The notes: generated from the letters alone by a model not told the origin. Positions 11,190 through 22,230 are shown, counted from the stretch's first letter. The stretch is 64,000 nt of DNA from Aselliscus stoliczkanus (GCA_033961575.1 CM066736.1:5799501-5863500), one strand, 5' to 3'. Program-made: numbers and translations.

Positions 11190-11300
11190 ACAGTCTCACA
11201 GAGAACCTGCACAATAGGTAATATCCCATTTTACAGATGAGGAAACGAGGTCTCAGAGAGAGGAAGTGACTCCAGGTCACACAGCTAACAGGCCTCAGGC
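11190..11300 (-). mobile_element. MIR SINE fragment
   Basis: Antisense MIR core: 'cattttacagatgaggaaac' followed by 'aggtcacacagctaacaggc'. Confidence 0.7.
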
Positions 11301-12453
11301 TGTGAAGGGGACCAGAAAGGAGACATGAAAGGGGCCATGACGACATAGAGCGGTCACTGAGCCGAGCCCAGGAGGATCAGAATGATTATCCAGGCAGAGT
11401 GGCACGTCTTCTAGATATTGGAATCAGAATGGAGGGATGCTTTGGGTGTTAAGCCTTGTTCAAGGAACAGGCTGGAAACCAGTGTGGCTGGAGCAGTACG
11501 AGATGGGTCTCCATGTGTGTTCCAGAGAACTGAAGAAATACGGAGAACATGTTCTATTATAGAGACTGTCAATGAAAGAAATTCCAAACTTCAAGGTTTT
11601 AAGAGTATATTATGAACTAAGGGTCTGGAGGCTAGTCTCAAAGAATTGAGATAATGCTCCTGAGAATGGCAGTTTTGCTGCTTATTTTACATGTTAGAAT
11701 CAAAGGAGAAGACGACGTAAGGCAGGTGCATGAAATCCATCGGTGGACAATTAGGGAGGCGGGAGAAAGCAAAGGGGGGAAATCTCTAGGACTGGATAGG
11801 AAATAAGATATATAACTTCTTAACATTGGTGGGTGCAGGATAGTTACATTTCGCATACATAGTTTACAGAGATTGCAGGTAAAAGATAATAATGAGGAAT
11901 ATTGAAGTTGTCGTGCCCTGCGTCCATCCGGGTCTGGAGGAGATCATTTTGACATTTTATATGTTATTCTAGATGTACAAAAACAACGGACAAGGCTTGT
12001 TCAAGGTAGAGATTAATCTATCACATAGGTCTCAGAATGTGACTTCCCATCATAACTTGTTCAGTTAGGATTTTTAAAAATCGAAACATCCCTTATGATT
12101 ACTTTTAGTTTTGGGCTTTTCAGGCTTGCCAAGGTATCCCCTTTTTGTTCACAAAACCCTGGCCATCTGGCGTATCCATTCCGTATAATTAAGAGATAAA
12201 GCTGAGATGCTGAAGGGGCAGATAGGTTTCTACTTCCTGTTTGCTCTGTCAGTCTAGCTTCAAGATAAAGGGCTGGAGAACCACTGTTTGTAGAAGTGGA
12301 AGTTTCTTGGGCTTTTCCTGGGTGCTGGGGGTCTAGAGACAAGGCTCAGACCTTGTCCCAGCCCTCAAGAATCACCAAGCCTAGGGGCCCCTGAGGCCCA
12401 GCCAGACCCATAGCAGCCATGTCTGCAGAGTTGGCCCATCTGTGTGTCATCAG

Positions 12454-12611
12454 GAAAAGGAACACAGATCTGGAAGAAGAAAGGGGCCATCTATGAGGGG
12501 GACTGGAAGCTTGGAAAGCGAGATGGCTATGGCATCCTCAGCCTTTCTGACCAAGAGACGGGAAAGTACAGGAAAGTATACTCGGGCTGGTGGAAAGGTG
12601 ATAAGAAATCG
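12454..12611 (+). CDS. MORN3: MORN3 coding exon 2
   Basis: Starts after TCATCAG, completes Gly49, and encodes residues 49-101 ending DKKS before GTGAGT. It carries the rest of MORN repeat 1, repeat 2 (YEGDWKLGKRDGYG) and the start of repeat 3 (YSGWWKGDKKS). Phase 1 entry and phase 0 exit fit the neighbouring exons. Confidence 0.95.
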
Positions 12612-12657
12612 GTGAGTACTTCCCATCATGCCCTGGTGCATGGGCCAGGCTGAAAGC

Positions 12658-12708
<51 letters not shown>

Positions 12709-14054
12709 GGGGAGCAGTCTGAGTGGCCCGGGAGACGGGAGGTTTGAGGGGAGGAGAACAGGGGTACTGTGTGAGTAGGAGAAGGAAGGGGTGGGAGAAT
12801 CATCAGGGTTTCTCAGAACAAAACCCAGGAAACAGGAAACCAGAGGAGAGGGCCCAGGGAGGAGCCTGTGGCTATAAGAAACCAGCCAGGCGGTGTGGAG
12901 GTGAAGTCTCCTCCCCCCTCTCCCCTACTCATTTCCTGGCTTTCTTTTCCCTGGGCAGCCCTTTCTGAGAATCCCCCCCTTCTCTTGGGCCAAGATAAGA
13001 GGAGGGTAGGAAAAATGAGAGCAAGAAAGCTAAGGCCGCACCCTTAGTCAGAGCACTAGAGAGGAAAGTCTCAGGTCCCAGGAGTAGAAGCCAGCCAGGC
13101 GCATGTCCTCAACCCATAAAGGTCTGAATCCTTGCCATAGGCCATGGAGACAGATAAAAATACATTATCCCTATTGAACAACTGCTGTTGCAATCCTAGA
13201 ACATGATGTGGTACTCACATGTCATTATCACCATCACTGTCATTCCCATTTTACTAATGAGGAAACAAGGAGAGAGAGTTTGTGAAGTGCCTTGCCTGGG
13301 GTCACACTGCGGTAAGTGGTAGAGCCTAGGATTTCATGATTTCTGCTCTCAAACTGTTTAATGGCCAGTGGGGAGAGAGATCCCAAAATAATTTACATAT
13401 AATATGGTGTTACGATAAGCGTTTGCACTGGCAGCCCAGAGGAAGATCAATGAATATTTAGGGCAGGCTTCCTGTAGGGGGTGACGCGAAAAGCTGCAAA
13501 GTGTTACCCATGTCAGCAAGGTGTGTGTGTCCACAGGGGGTGGGGGGAGGAGAGAAGGGGTAGGTGGGGAATCAGAATATTGAGGGACAGTCTCAGCCTC
13601 CTTAGGGAGTCCATGATTCGCTGTGGTTGTCCCCTGAGTGTGGTATCGATGTTCATTTTTCTGGGGAGAAGGTCCATAGCTTTGATCTGATTCTCAGATT
13701 TTTAGTAGGGTAGAATCAGAGTTGGGGAGCCGGGCAAACCTAATCCGATGGGCGATGTAAAGATCCTTCTAGCTGTTGTATGGGGATGCATGGGGGCTGC
13801 AGGGAGACCGGCAGAGTGGAGGAGGGGACGAGCGAGGAGGAGGGGATGGCGGGCTGCAGGAAGGCGGTAGCAGGGGAGGGACTGAGGGAAATGGGCCGCC
13901 TGGGGAGATTTTGCGGTACACGACCGTCAGCTCGGGTGTAAGCCTGAGGGAGGAAGCAAGGAAGTTCAGGTGTGTGGCTTGGGTGTCAGGGAGGGTGGAA
14001 GGGCTTTCCTAGCAGTGGGGGACGCCGTGAACAGGGATACCTTCGTGCTTTCAG
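12612..14054 (+). other. MORN3: MORN3 intron 2
   Basis: Holds the GT microsatellite, an antisense MIR at about 13235-13330 (CCCATTTTACTAATGAGGAA) and a purine-rich G-run stretch at about 13780-13910. No other exon is seen. Confidence 0.65.
12661..12706. repeat. (GT)23 microsatellite
   Basis: Uninterrupted GT run about 50 bases downstream of the MORN3 exon 2 donor; likely length-polymorphic. Confidence 0.95.
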
Positions 14055-14214
14055 GGCTATGGGGTCCAGTTTTTCGGACCCACGGAGTATTACGAGGGCG
14101 AGTGGTGTGGCAACCAACGCAGCGGGTGGGGCCGCATGTACTACAGCAACGGCAACATCTACGAAGGCCAGTGGCGGAATGACAAGCCGGATGGGGAGGG
14201 CATGCTGCGCCTGA
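14055..14214 (+). CDS. MORN3: MORN3 coding exon 3
   Basis: Starts after CTTTCAG, encodes residues 102-154 plus the first base of Lys155, and ends at GTGAGT. It completes MORN repeat 3 and carries repeat 4 (YEGEWCGNQRSGWG) and repeat 5 (YEGQWRNDKPDGEG). Confidence 0.95.
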
Positions 14215-14444
14215 GTGAGTGCCCCGCCCCCTCAACCGGCCCCTCCCACCCGGCCTGCCCTGGAGGCCGCACTCCTCTTAGCCCGGCATGGCCACGCCCA
14301 CCTGTCACGCCCACCATCTGGCCACGCCCCCCCGCCCCGCTTCAGTGTGGGTTAAGGTAACTGACAGGACCAGATCCCTGCCTTCAGGTGCTTATACTCT
14401 AAAAGGGGAGCCTAACAATAAACATAAACAATTAAGACATTTTC

Positions 14445-14615
14445 TTATGGTCATCACAATCATAGTCTACACTTACACAGCACTGAGCTCATTTAATCCT
14501 CACTAGAATCCGATAAAATAGGTACTCTTATCATCCTCACTTTACAAATGAACACAAAGGTTAAGTCACTTGCTCAAGGTCACACAATCTGTTAGCTGCG
14601 AAGTCAAGAGTACTG
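14445..14615 (-). mobile_element. MIR SINE fragment
   Basis: Antisense MIR: 'catttaatcctcactagaat', 'ctttacaaatgaacacaaag', 'ttgctcaaggtcacacaatc'. It lies in MORN3 intron 3 (14215-15898), which otherwise holds the SINE pair below and a sense MIR near 15460-15620. Confidence 0.65.
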
Positions 14616-14645
14616 AGGAATTCCCCTTAAAAATAGGAAAGTATA

Positions 14646-14752
14646 GGCCAGCCGAGTGTCCCGGTGGTTGGGTGCTGGCTTGGGAGGCCAGCGGCCCCGG
14701 TTTGGGCCCCGCATGTGAGGGTCAATGACACTGCCCTAAAAAAAAAAAAAAA
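14646..14752 (+). mobile_element. Short-form tRNA-headed SINE
   Basis: Head only (GGCCAGCCGAGTGTC ... GACACTGCCCT) followed by a 15-A tail. The flank AAAAATAGGAAAGTATA (14629-14645) recurs in variant form between this copy and the next, and again after the next copy. Confidence 0.9.
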
Positions 14753-14761
14753 GGAAGGTAT

Positions 14762-15184
14762 GGGCCAGTCGAGTGTCGCATTGGTTAAGAGCTGGCTTGG
14801 GATGCCAGCTGCCCCGGTTCAGACCCCACATATGAGGGCCAGTGACACTGCCCTCTACAGCTAACAACAGCTCCACCTGGAGCTGGGCTGTGTGAGCCCT
14901 GGCGACGGTGTGGGCTGCAGCCCCTGCTGCAGTGGGCTGCCATAGGCTACAGTGAGTGGCCGGCAGCCAGCGTGAGCGGCCAATAGCCGCAGTGAGCGAC
15001 CATCCCGAGGCCGGCGACCGATCTGCCTCATCCGGGAAGAATGCAATGACGATACCAACATGGGCCAGTGAAGCAACGTCCTTCACAACTAGACTGAAGA
15101 ACGAGGGGACAGCGACTTGTCTGTTCCCCTTCCCCGATTCCCCAACGCTGTTCCCCTCCCCCAATTCCCCAATAAAATCTTTAA
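14762..15184 (+). mobile_element. Full-length tRNA-headed composite SINE (long form)
   Basis: Head, long body and CCAATAAAATCTTTAAAA tail. The right flank AAAAATAGGAAGGTG (about 15190) matches the sequences before the upstream short copy and between the two copies. The pair therefore reflects two insertions at one target. Confidence 0.9.
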
Positions 15185-15898
15185 AAGGAAAAAATAGGAA
15201 GGTGTGTTGGAGAATGACAAAGAAGTTGGGCTATTTAGATTGACTTAGGGTCAGGGGTCAGGGAATACCTCCCTCAGAAGGTGACCTTTGAACTGAGACC
15301 TGAGGGAAGAGAAGGGGCTGGATATGCACCGAGCTACTGAAGAACATGGCAGAGGGAAAAGTAATGAGAAGCCGGTACCCATTCGTGTCAAGGCTTAGTC
15401 CATTCTCTACATTAGCAGCCAGGGTGAACTCTGTAAACTGGACCTCGTCGCTGCCCTGCTACATAGCTCTGTGACCTTGAGCGAGTCAATCAAACTCTTT
15501 GAGATTTACAAGCTCCATCTGTAAAATGGAATCTGGCATCCATCACAGAACCGTTTTTGTGAGGAGTGAGGTCAGAAACATAGCATGGAACCAGGTACAG
15601 TGTAAGTGCTGAAAAAAACATTGTCTATTCATATGATTAGCTATATTTTTTTACAAATAGGAAACTATGTTGCTCATCCAAATTCAAGCAAGTTAAGTAG
15701 TGGAGGCAAGACGTGAACCAGGTCTGATTCTGGAAGTTGCTGACACCCCAGGGCTCTAAAGTTTCTAGGTCAGTGGTCCCAGGCCCTGCTCCACCCACCA
15801 GCGGCAGAGGGCCAGCCCAGGTGTGGTGGAGGGGCCGGCCTGGTGGTCTGGCTGGGTTGCTGTGCCCAGTGCCCATGCCTCCCTGTCCTTTCTTCCAG

Positions 15899-16083
15899 AG
15901 AACGGGAACCGCTATGAGGGCTACTGGCAGCGAGGCTTGAAGAACGGGCCGGGGCGTTTCTTCCACCTGGACCACGGTCAGCTGTTTGAAGGCTTCTGGG
16001 TGGACGGCGTGGCCAAGTGTGGCACGATGATCGACTTTGGCCGAGATGAGGCCCCTGAGCCGACCCAGTTCCCCATTCCTGAG
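15899..16083 (+). CDS. MORN3: MORN3 coding exon 4
   Basis: Starts after TTCCAG, completes Lys155, and encodes through Glu216 before GTAGGC. It carries MORN repeat 6 (YEGYWQRGLKNGPG) and repeat 7 (FEGFWVDGVAKCG), then the conserved post-repeat segment IDFGRDEAPEPTQFPIPE. Confidence 0.95.
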
Positions 16084-16415
16084 GTAGGCGGTTCTCACGA
16101 GGGCCCTGTGGCGAAATCCAGGAAGAGACAGCAAACAGCACCCCCACCCACCCACACCCCCCACACACACACAGCCACACCTAGCCAGGCCCAGCCCAGC
16201 CCAACAAGGGAACAGACAAGGTTTTGTTTTCAGTCGGGGCATCTCCAGGGAAGTAGACAGCACCCCACAAGGCAGGCAGCACCCCCACACACACACTGAG
16301 GCTGGCAGCAGCACCACCAAGGCAGGCAACACCCTCAAAATCAGGCAGCATCTCATAAAACTGGCAGCCTGGGACTTCTATGCTTCTCAAACCAACCGCT
16401 GCTGCTTCCCTCCAG

Positions 16416-16490
16416 ATCAAACTTCTGGATCCCGACGGTGTGCTGGAGAAAGCCGTGGCCATGTTCACGAAGACACAAGAAGGAGACTGA
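16416..16490 (+). CDS. MORN3: MORN3 terminal coding exon 5
   Basis: Starts after CCTCCAG and encodes the last 24 residues (IKLLDPDGVLEKAVAMF ... EGD) before TGA at 16488-16490. It matches the C-terminal tail I recall for human MORN3 with conservative changes. Intron 4 is only 332 bp and holds degenerate GGCAGCACC-like tandem motifs. Confidence 0.93.
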   Translation: MKLLDPDGVLEKAVAMFTKTQEGD

Positions 16491-17230
16491 TGCCAGGTGA
16501 GGGAGTAGGCACACCTGCCACTCTCTATGTGGGTGAGGAAACTCCTGCGGTCTCCTTTGGCCAAGGCGCTCAGGGACAGGACCAGAGAGGGTAGGTTTCT
16601 TGCCTCCTGCAGTCCAGCTGGTCCTTTTTGGTTCCTCCCCTTCAAAACTCATTTCCCTGAAGATCAGTTCATCCCAGGCCTGCCCAAATTGTCCCATTTG
16701 TACCCTGCTTACAGGGAGGAACATTGCTTGCAGTCAGGTGGCTGGCTGGCCACTGAATGCCTTTGAATAAGATGGTTTGCCTCAGGCCTCCACTTGCACA
16801 TCTGTCCAGTGGGTCTCCTCCAATCCTAGCCCCTCCTGGTGTGGGTATAAATGGAGTTTGAGATGAGGGTGTTGGGACATTGTCTATGAATCGCCAGCTC
16901 CTACCAACCCCTCGCCTCTGCAGAGAGAACACCAGAGCGGCAGGAGAAAGTCAAGCCCACGTCACCCAACTGCTCAGACCGGTGCGGCTTCCACTGGAGG
17001 AGGGAAAGGTGACTCCAGGCACACCCTTGGCACCCTCAGAGGACACTCACTCCTCCCAGCACTGGATCATTCTTTGCCAATAGGGGGCCAGTGCTACTCT
17101 CTCAGCTGGCCTTGGGGACACTCTTGTTATGGCCTTCACTCTAGGACCCCATCCCTGAGTGCATGAGAGTAAAGGAGAGCCTGCTGGCATTAGCCTGGGG
17201 CCTGTGGTGTGATGCTTGGGACGGATGTCA
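16491..17230 (+). other. MORN3: Probable MORN3 3' UTR and downstream flank
   Basis: No AATAAA is evident close to the stop. A variant AGTAAA at about 17168 followed by GT-rich sequence (GGCCTGTGGTGTG) is a candidate cleavage site, but this is weak. Confidence 0.3.
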
Positions 17231-17401
17231 GGTAGAGAAGAGGGAAGACGTTCCTATGGGCTGCATGAGTTGACCTGGGGGAAAAACAGGAGGTATCCCC
17301 AAGTCTCTGAGTTACCCCAGAGAGGAGAAAGAGCCTGCATCTGGTCACACTGGTCACCAAGATTTGGGGTAAAAACCCAACCTGGCTTCTTGGCCTAACA
17401 C

Positions 17402-17555
17402 AAGGGCTCTCAGTCTTGGAATCCCGTGGGAGCTTTAAAAGCTACAGACGCCCAGGTCCCACACCCAGTTTCACATCTGTCTGGGGTGAGGCCTGGGTCT
17501 TCAAACTTTCCTCAGGTGCTTCTACTGTGCAGCTGGGGCCAAGAACCTCTGGCTT
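17402..17555. mobile_element. MER5A-like hAT-Charlie fragment
   Basis: 'gggagctttaaaagctacag', 'cccaggtcccacacccagtt' and 'tctggggtgaggcctgggtc' match the MER5A pattern. The ends are eroded. Confidence 0.65.
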
Positions 17556-17989
17556 ACTGGATTTGTGACCCTTAGCAAGTGACCTCCATGCCCATCTGTA
17601 AAGTGGGACTTAGGAGATCTCACAGGGGTGTTTTGAGGATTTGCACACAGATGTAATCATAAGGAATAACATGTATTGAGGTTAGTTGTGAAGCAGATAT
17701 CTGGGAAGGGCTTTGCATAATTCTAATGGAGACAACATTCCTGCAAGATAAGACAGACTCTTATGTAAGGGGTAGGAACGTGAGCTCTGTCAGACCTGCT
17801 AGGTGTGAATCCATTGTCATTTATTACTGTGTGTTCCTGGATACATCATCCATCTCTCTGTTCTCTAGATTTCCTTCCCCTCTAATAGGAGACAGTAATG
17901 GTACTTAACACCCAGGGTTGTAGTGGTGACGATGAAGATCAAATATGGTGAGGATCAAATAAGGTGTGGTTCTGAGGATGATTTCATCA

Positions 17990-18163
17990 CCCTCCCTCCC
18001 TGGGGACCTTTGGGATATCTGGACACATTTTTGGCTGTGCAGCCAGCAGGGAAAAATGCTACTGGCACCTAGTGGGTAGGGATTGGGAATCCTGCTACAT
18101 GCTACAACTTACTCTACAAAATAATGATTCAGTCCACTGTCAATAGTGTAACCTTGAAAAATC
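17990..18163. mobile_element. MER20-like hAT-Charlie fragment
   Basis: 'ggggacctttgggatatctg', 'gctactggcacctagtgggt' and 'ctgtcaatagtgtaaccttg' match MER20 in order. Confidence 0.75.
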
Positions 18164-18349
18164 ATGATGTTTGTAAAGGCCTCACCCAGTGAATGGCACA
18201 TGGTAAAGGCTCAGAAAACGCTCACTGATGCTGTTGAGCTTCTCTCTGCCTCGAAATCATCAGCAGGGTGGCCTGACTCAAGGCATGGTTCTCAATCTGT
18301 ACCTGACACCAGGAAGCTGAGCCTGGCTGCCTTGAGGTGCAGAATTAAC

Positions 18350-18510
18350 CAGGTATCACTCACTCGGTGCCAGGCCCTGTGCTGACAACGTTCCACGTGT
18401 CCTCTCTCATGACCCTATGAGATATCCTGCTATTATGACGGCCATTTTAGAGTAGGAAACTGAGGTTCAGGGAGGTTCACAAGTCACCAAGCTAGAAAGG
18501 GACTGTATTT
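18350..18510 (-). mobile_element. MIR SINE fragment
   Basis: Antisense MIR: 'catgaccctatgagatatcc', 'gtaggaaactgaggttcagg', 'aagtcaccaagctagaaagg'. Confidence 0.6.
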
Positions 18511-18599
18511 AAACATAGGTCTATCTGCTTTTTTAATTTTTGAGAATTCTTTAAATTTATTGAAGGCTACCATTTAGCAGGAAAAGTTGGGGGGCGTGT

Positions 18600-18772
18600 G
18601 CTTGTTTATGAATAAAATCTCTATAGATAGGACCACAATAAACTGGCAAACAATGGTTCTCTGGGGAGAACTGGGAACCTGGGAACAGGGGAGGGCAACT
18701 TTTCACTGTGTATTTGGAACCATGTGAATGTATTAGCTATTCAAAATATAAATAAAACTGAAAGAGACTGTT
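18600..18772 (+). mobile_element. L1 3'-end fragment
   Basis: 'ggttctctggggagaactgg', 'aacttttcactgtgtatttg' and 'gtattagctattcaaaatat' are typical of an old L1 3' end in sense orientation. Confidence 0.6.
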
Positions 18773-18945
18773 CTCAACTACGAGTGTTTCCCTAACTTGC
18801 CTGGGTTTGAGAGTATCTGGAGTGCTTGTTAAAAATGCAGAATCCGGACACACCCAAGGGAGGGGCTTGGACACCTGCATTTTACAAGCCAATCTGGTGA
18901 TTCTTCAGTTCAGGCACGTTTTGGAAAGAAAACCCAAGACTACAG
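18773..18945. mobile_element. MER5A-like hAT-Charlie fragment
   Basis: 'ggagtgcttgttaaaaatgc' and 'acacctgcattttacaagcc' with intervening diverged sequence fit MER5A. Confidence 0.65.
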
Positions 18946-19794
18946 AGTTGCAGCCCCGAAATTATTCCAGCCAGATCCCAGGTCTCTGCAGACACTGAAA
19001 GGTGGATCTCTTAGGGGAATGCATAGAAGGTGCCCTTGTCTCTGGGCAGCAGTGAAGGGTTATTATATACAGGGAGCCCTGGCTGGATCCAGTCAGGGGG
19101 CCATCCAGGGACAGGGAGGGGTGGGGTCCCGGTGCTTGTGTCCCAGGACAGAGACAAGAAGCTGCAATAGGAAAAAGGAAGGCCCTGTTCCCTACTCAGC
19201 TCACCAAGCAGCCGTTGGCCATGTCCCATTGGCCATGTCCACGTCTGCACAGGACAAGAGCTTAAGGCCATACGTTCCCAGAACCAACTTTCACTTCAGC
19301 CAGAGCACTTCGTGTTTATAAAACCACTTTCTGTGTTGGGTTTCTGGGCCAGACAGAAACTCTGAAACTCAAAGGGCCATGGGGGCCAGGTAACAGATGC
19401 AGCTGGCCTGGTGTGAGACAAGAGGGAGCAGTGGGGACTGTGGCAAACATACAGCCTGAGGGACAGGGTGGCTGCCACTCAGCTCCTGCACATTGCTGCT
19501 CTAGAAGAAGGGGGGGCCCACCTGTGGCTGGATCTTCCTATTTCTTAAGCAAAGCCAGAATCCGCCCATTTAAGATTTCTGTGAGTGCCTAGGCGCTGAG
19601 CCAGACTTTCCAGGTTCTAATTCTGGCCAATTACTTAACCTCTTTGGACATCAATTTTGTCATCTGAAAAATGGAGACAAACATCCTGCCAAAATGCACC
19701 ACCTGATTCTAATGGTGATGAAACATCAGAGAAACCAGACTGAGGCAGCATTCTACAAAAGCACAGGCCTGGATGCTTCAAAAATGTCCATGTT
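18946..19794. other. MORN3-ORAI1 spacer, unique-looking
   Basis: No recognised coding exon or repeat; short open frames here lack homology I can name. Confidence 0.5.
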
Positions 19795-19810
19795 ACAAAG
19801 GACAAAGAGA

Positions 19811-19941
19811 GGGCTGGCCGAGTGGCGCAGTGGTTAAGAGCTGGCTTGGGATGCCAGCGGCCCCGGTTTGGATCCCACATAGGAGGGCAAGAGACACTGC
19901 CCTCTAAAAATAAATAAAATAAAATTTATTAAAAAAAGAAA
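19811..19941 (+). mobile_element. Short-form tRNA-headed SINE
   Basis: Head GGGCTGGCCGAGTGGCGCAG through GACACTGCCCTC with an A-rich tail. Perfect 16-bp TSD ACAAAGGACAAAGAGA at 19795-19810 and 19942-19957. Confidence 0.92.
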
Positions 19942-19984
19942 ACAAAGGACAAAGAGAGGCTGTTCCAACTCAATGCAACCCATG

Positions 19985-20760
19985 ATCATGGATGGAAAGA
20001 CATCACAGCTAGAAAGGACATGATTGGGACACATAGGAAAGTCAACACGAACATTCTATTAGATGGTAGTATGGTATCAATGTTGTTTCCTGAATTTAAT
20101 CACTAAATTGTGGTTACGCAGGGGAATGTCCTCGGTTTTAGCAGGAAGTCTTTAGGCAGGAGGGGTCACGATATCTGCAGCTATGCATATGACTCAGGGG
20201 GAAAAGCATACAGCAATCGTCCTTATTCACGGTGTATTTGTGAATTTGCGTTTGCTGAGGTTGAACAAGGAGACACACACTGCCTTCTTGTTTTTGCTCA
20301 TACTGGGAATAAGTATCCTTTTCACGGTCAATTTAGTGCCACATTCTGTGCTTTTTGTTGATGATGTTGTTGAAAATGGACCTTACGCGTACCGAAGTGC
20401 TGGGCAGTGTTCCTGAGTACAGGAAGGTAAGCTTCATTTAGGCAGGACTGACAGTTCTGTTGGCCCTGAGTTCAATGCTAATGACTCAACAACATAGATT
20501 AAATAAGGTGTCTTTAAACTGAAACGCACATGAAACAAAGTTACCTATTGATCAGCTGACAAAAATATTGTGACTGGAGGCTCACAGGCGCCTGACACCA
20601 TATTTCCCCTAGGGACGGTGGTTCAGTGTTGGCTAATTCCTGTTCACGGTGACCTGAGAGAAGGGAACCACTGAGAGTAACAAGAATTGACCAGGGATAT
20701 TTCAGTTGCTATGCAATGTGTGTGTAGGTCTGAAATTTCTCAAAATGTTGAAAAAACAAT
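19985..20760 (+). mobile_element. Old L1/HAL1-like 3' end, interrupted by a Tigger
   Basis: Left part carries 'agtatggtatcaatgttgtt' and 'aaattgtggttacgcagggg'; after the Tigger at 20211-20692 the same element appears to resume with 'ggtctgaaatttctcaaaat' and 'gttgaaaaaacaa'. Family assignment is approximate. Confidence 0.5.
20211..20692 (+). mobile_element. Tigger (pogo-type) DNA transposon remnant
   Basis: TA precedes the left end CAGCAATCGTCCTTATTC; the right end GTAACAAGAATTGACC is a degraded complement. The segment at about 20440-20530 conceptually translates to a decayed Tigger transposase helix-turn-helix region (S-V-G-P-E-F-N-A-N-D-S-T), with stop codons. Confidence 0.65.
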
Positions 20761-21216
20761 TTGCCTGACTGACTGGGGCACCAGGAGAAATAATACCAGG
20801 CAGCTCAGACCCAACAAATACAGACACAAGAGGAGGTGTCCCTTATAAGTATATTTATGTGTTCTCACACACGCACACTGGACGCTGAACGGGGTGGGCG
20901 GGTCAAGACGCAAAGGACAGGAAGAGTCCAGGTGGCACTGGCATGGGGGGGAGGAGGGACAAAGGGAGCTTTTGTCCCTGGCTCTCACCGGCGGCCTCAT
21001 AACAGGAGGTGAGCCTGGAGCTGGAAGGACAGGAAGTGCTTATTCTCTTAAGGCAAGTTTCAAAGTGGAGTCATTTCTCTTTAAAAAGAGCCTCTTCCCT
21101 CCACTCTCTGCCCCCTGATGAAAGCCTGGCCCCCTTCACAGGCTGTCCTTGAGGCTGGACAACATCATGGGGAAGGGCATAAGGCCAAAGCGAGCAAGTG
21201 CCCAGGCCTGGGCTGC
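20761..21216 (-). other. ORAI1: Probable ORAI1 3' UTR
   Basis: Directly follows the ORAI1 stop codon on the minus strand. I find no clear AATAAA on the minus strand here, so the 3' end is not placed. Confidence 0.4.
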
Positions 21217-21828
21217 TTAGGCATAATGGCTGCCGGGCGTCAGGGGGTGGTCCCCTCTGTGGTCCAGCTGGTCCTGCAAGCGGGCGAACTCGGCCAGCTC
21301 ATTGAGCTCCTGGAACTGTCGGTCCGTCTTATGGCTGACCAGTGAGCGGTAGAAGTGGACGGCAAAGACGATGAAGACCAGGCCGAAGGGGACCATGATG
21401 GTGGTGGAGGCGATGGCGGCGGCCTGGCCTGGGGTGATGCCACTCGCGTCGTCACTGCTGACATTGGCCACCGCGCCAGCGGCTGGGGGCTTGCTGGTGG
21501 GCCGGGGCTGGCCCGGCTGCTTCTTGAGGGGTAAGAACTTGACCCAGCAGAGCAGCACAACCTCAGCCAGGAAGAGCAGCGTGCCGATGACGGTGGAGAA
21601 GGCCCAGGCCAGCTCGATGTGGCGGTGCATGCGCTCGTGGGGTGATTCCTTGACAGAGTTGAGGTTGTGCACGTTGCTCACCGCCTCAATGTTGGGCAGG
21701 ATACAGGTGCTGATCATAAGCGCAAACAGGTGCACGGCCACCAGTACCGTTGTGCAGGCACTGAAGGCGATGAGCAGCCCCGGCGGGTAGTCATGTTCAG
21801 CATCCAGCTGCACCTCCACCATCGCCAC
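21217..21828 (-). CDS. ORAI1: ORAI1 exon 2 (calcium release-activated calcium channel protein 1)
   Basis: Encodes residues 101-303, starting [14 protein letters not shown] after a CCCCAG acceptor and ending [17 protein letters not shown]1 is the pore of store-operated Ca2+ entry in the plasma membrane, gated by ER STIM proteins. Glu105 is the selectivity-filter glutamate (human E106). TM2, TM3 and TM4 follow at about 117-140, 171-195 and 233-258. The loop 2 glycosylation motif NVS is at 222-224. The C-terminal STIM-binding helix ([18 protein letters not shown]) is intact. Residue 111 is Glu where human has Asp112. Loop 2 reads [13 protein letters not shown] and is slightly longer than the human sequence I recall. 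Total length is 303 aa against about 301 in human. Confidence 0.97.
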   Translation of the reverse strand: MAMVEVQLDAEHDYPPGLLIAFSACTTVLVAVHLFALMISTCILPNIEAVSNVHNLNSVKESPHERMHRHIELAWAFSTVIGTLLFLAEVVLLCWVKFLPLKKQPGQPRPTSKPPAAGAVANVSSDDASGITPGQAAAIASTTIMVPFGLVFIVFAVHFYRSLVSHKTDRQFQELNELAEFARLQDQLDHRGDHPLTPGSHYA

Positions 21829-22039
21829 CTGGGGGGAGGGGAGGAGGGGGTAGGCAGGCTGAGCACCAGGGCGGTCACAGCTCACCGGGGCTTGCCTCCC
21901 GTCAAGCGCTGGGACACTGGGCAAGTCACCTGGCCTCTCGGAGCCTCCGTTTCCACATCTATACAATGGGGATAATAAGACCCACCTGCTTGGGGTTGAG
22001 AAGTGGCAGCAAATACCGGTGAAGAAAGCAGGCATGGCG

Positions 22040-22230
22040 TCCAGGCTGCCTGGCTGTGAATCCTAGCTCTGTTACTCACTACAGGATGTCCTTGGGAAAG
22101 TCACCGAACCTCCCTGGGCCTCCACTTTTTTATTTGTAAAATAGGGACATCGTATTAATTTACAGGATTATTTTAACAGTTAAATGAGAGCTCCTGGTAC
22201 ATGGCAAACACCTCCCAAATAGTAACCACT
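22040..22230 (+). mobile_element. MIR SINE fragment
   Basis: 'gctgtgaatcctagctctgt', 'ccttgggaaagtcaccgaac' and 'tttatttgtaaaatagggac' give an almost complete sense MIR. A second MIR-like piece lies just upstream at 21900-21990. Confidence 0.75.

Larger units (their letters stand above)
9743..12453 (+). other. MORN3: MORN3 intron 1
   Basis: Contains MIR fragments at about 10380-10500 (+), 10740-10870 (+) and 11190-11300 (-). I see no additional coding exon. Confidence 0.7.

Noticed and set aside
15637..16356. 239-codon minus-strand open frame over MORN3 exon 4
   Set aside because: It is a shadow of the MORN3 exon and GC-rich intron; no family resemblance in its own frame.
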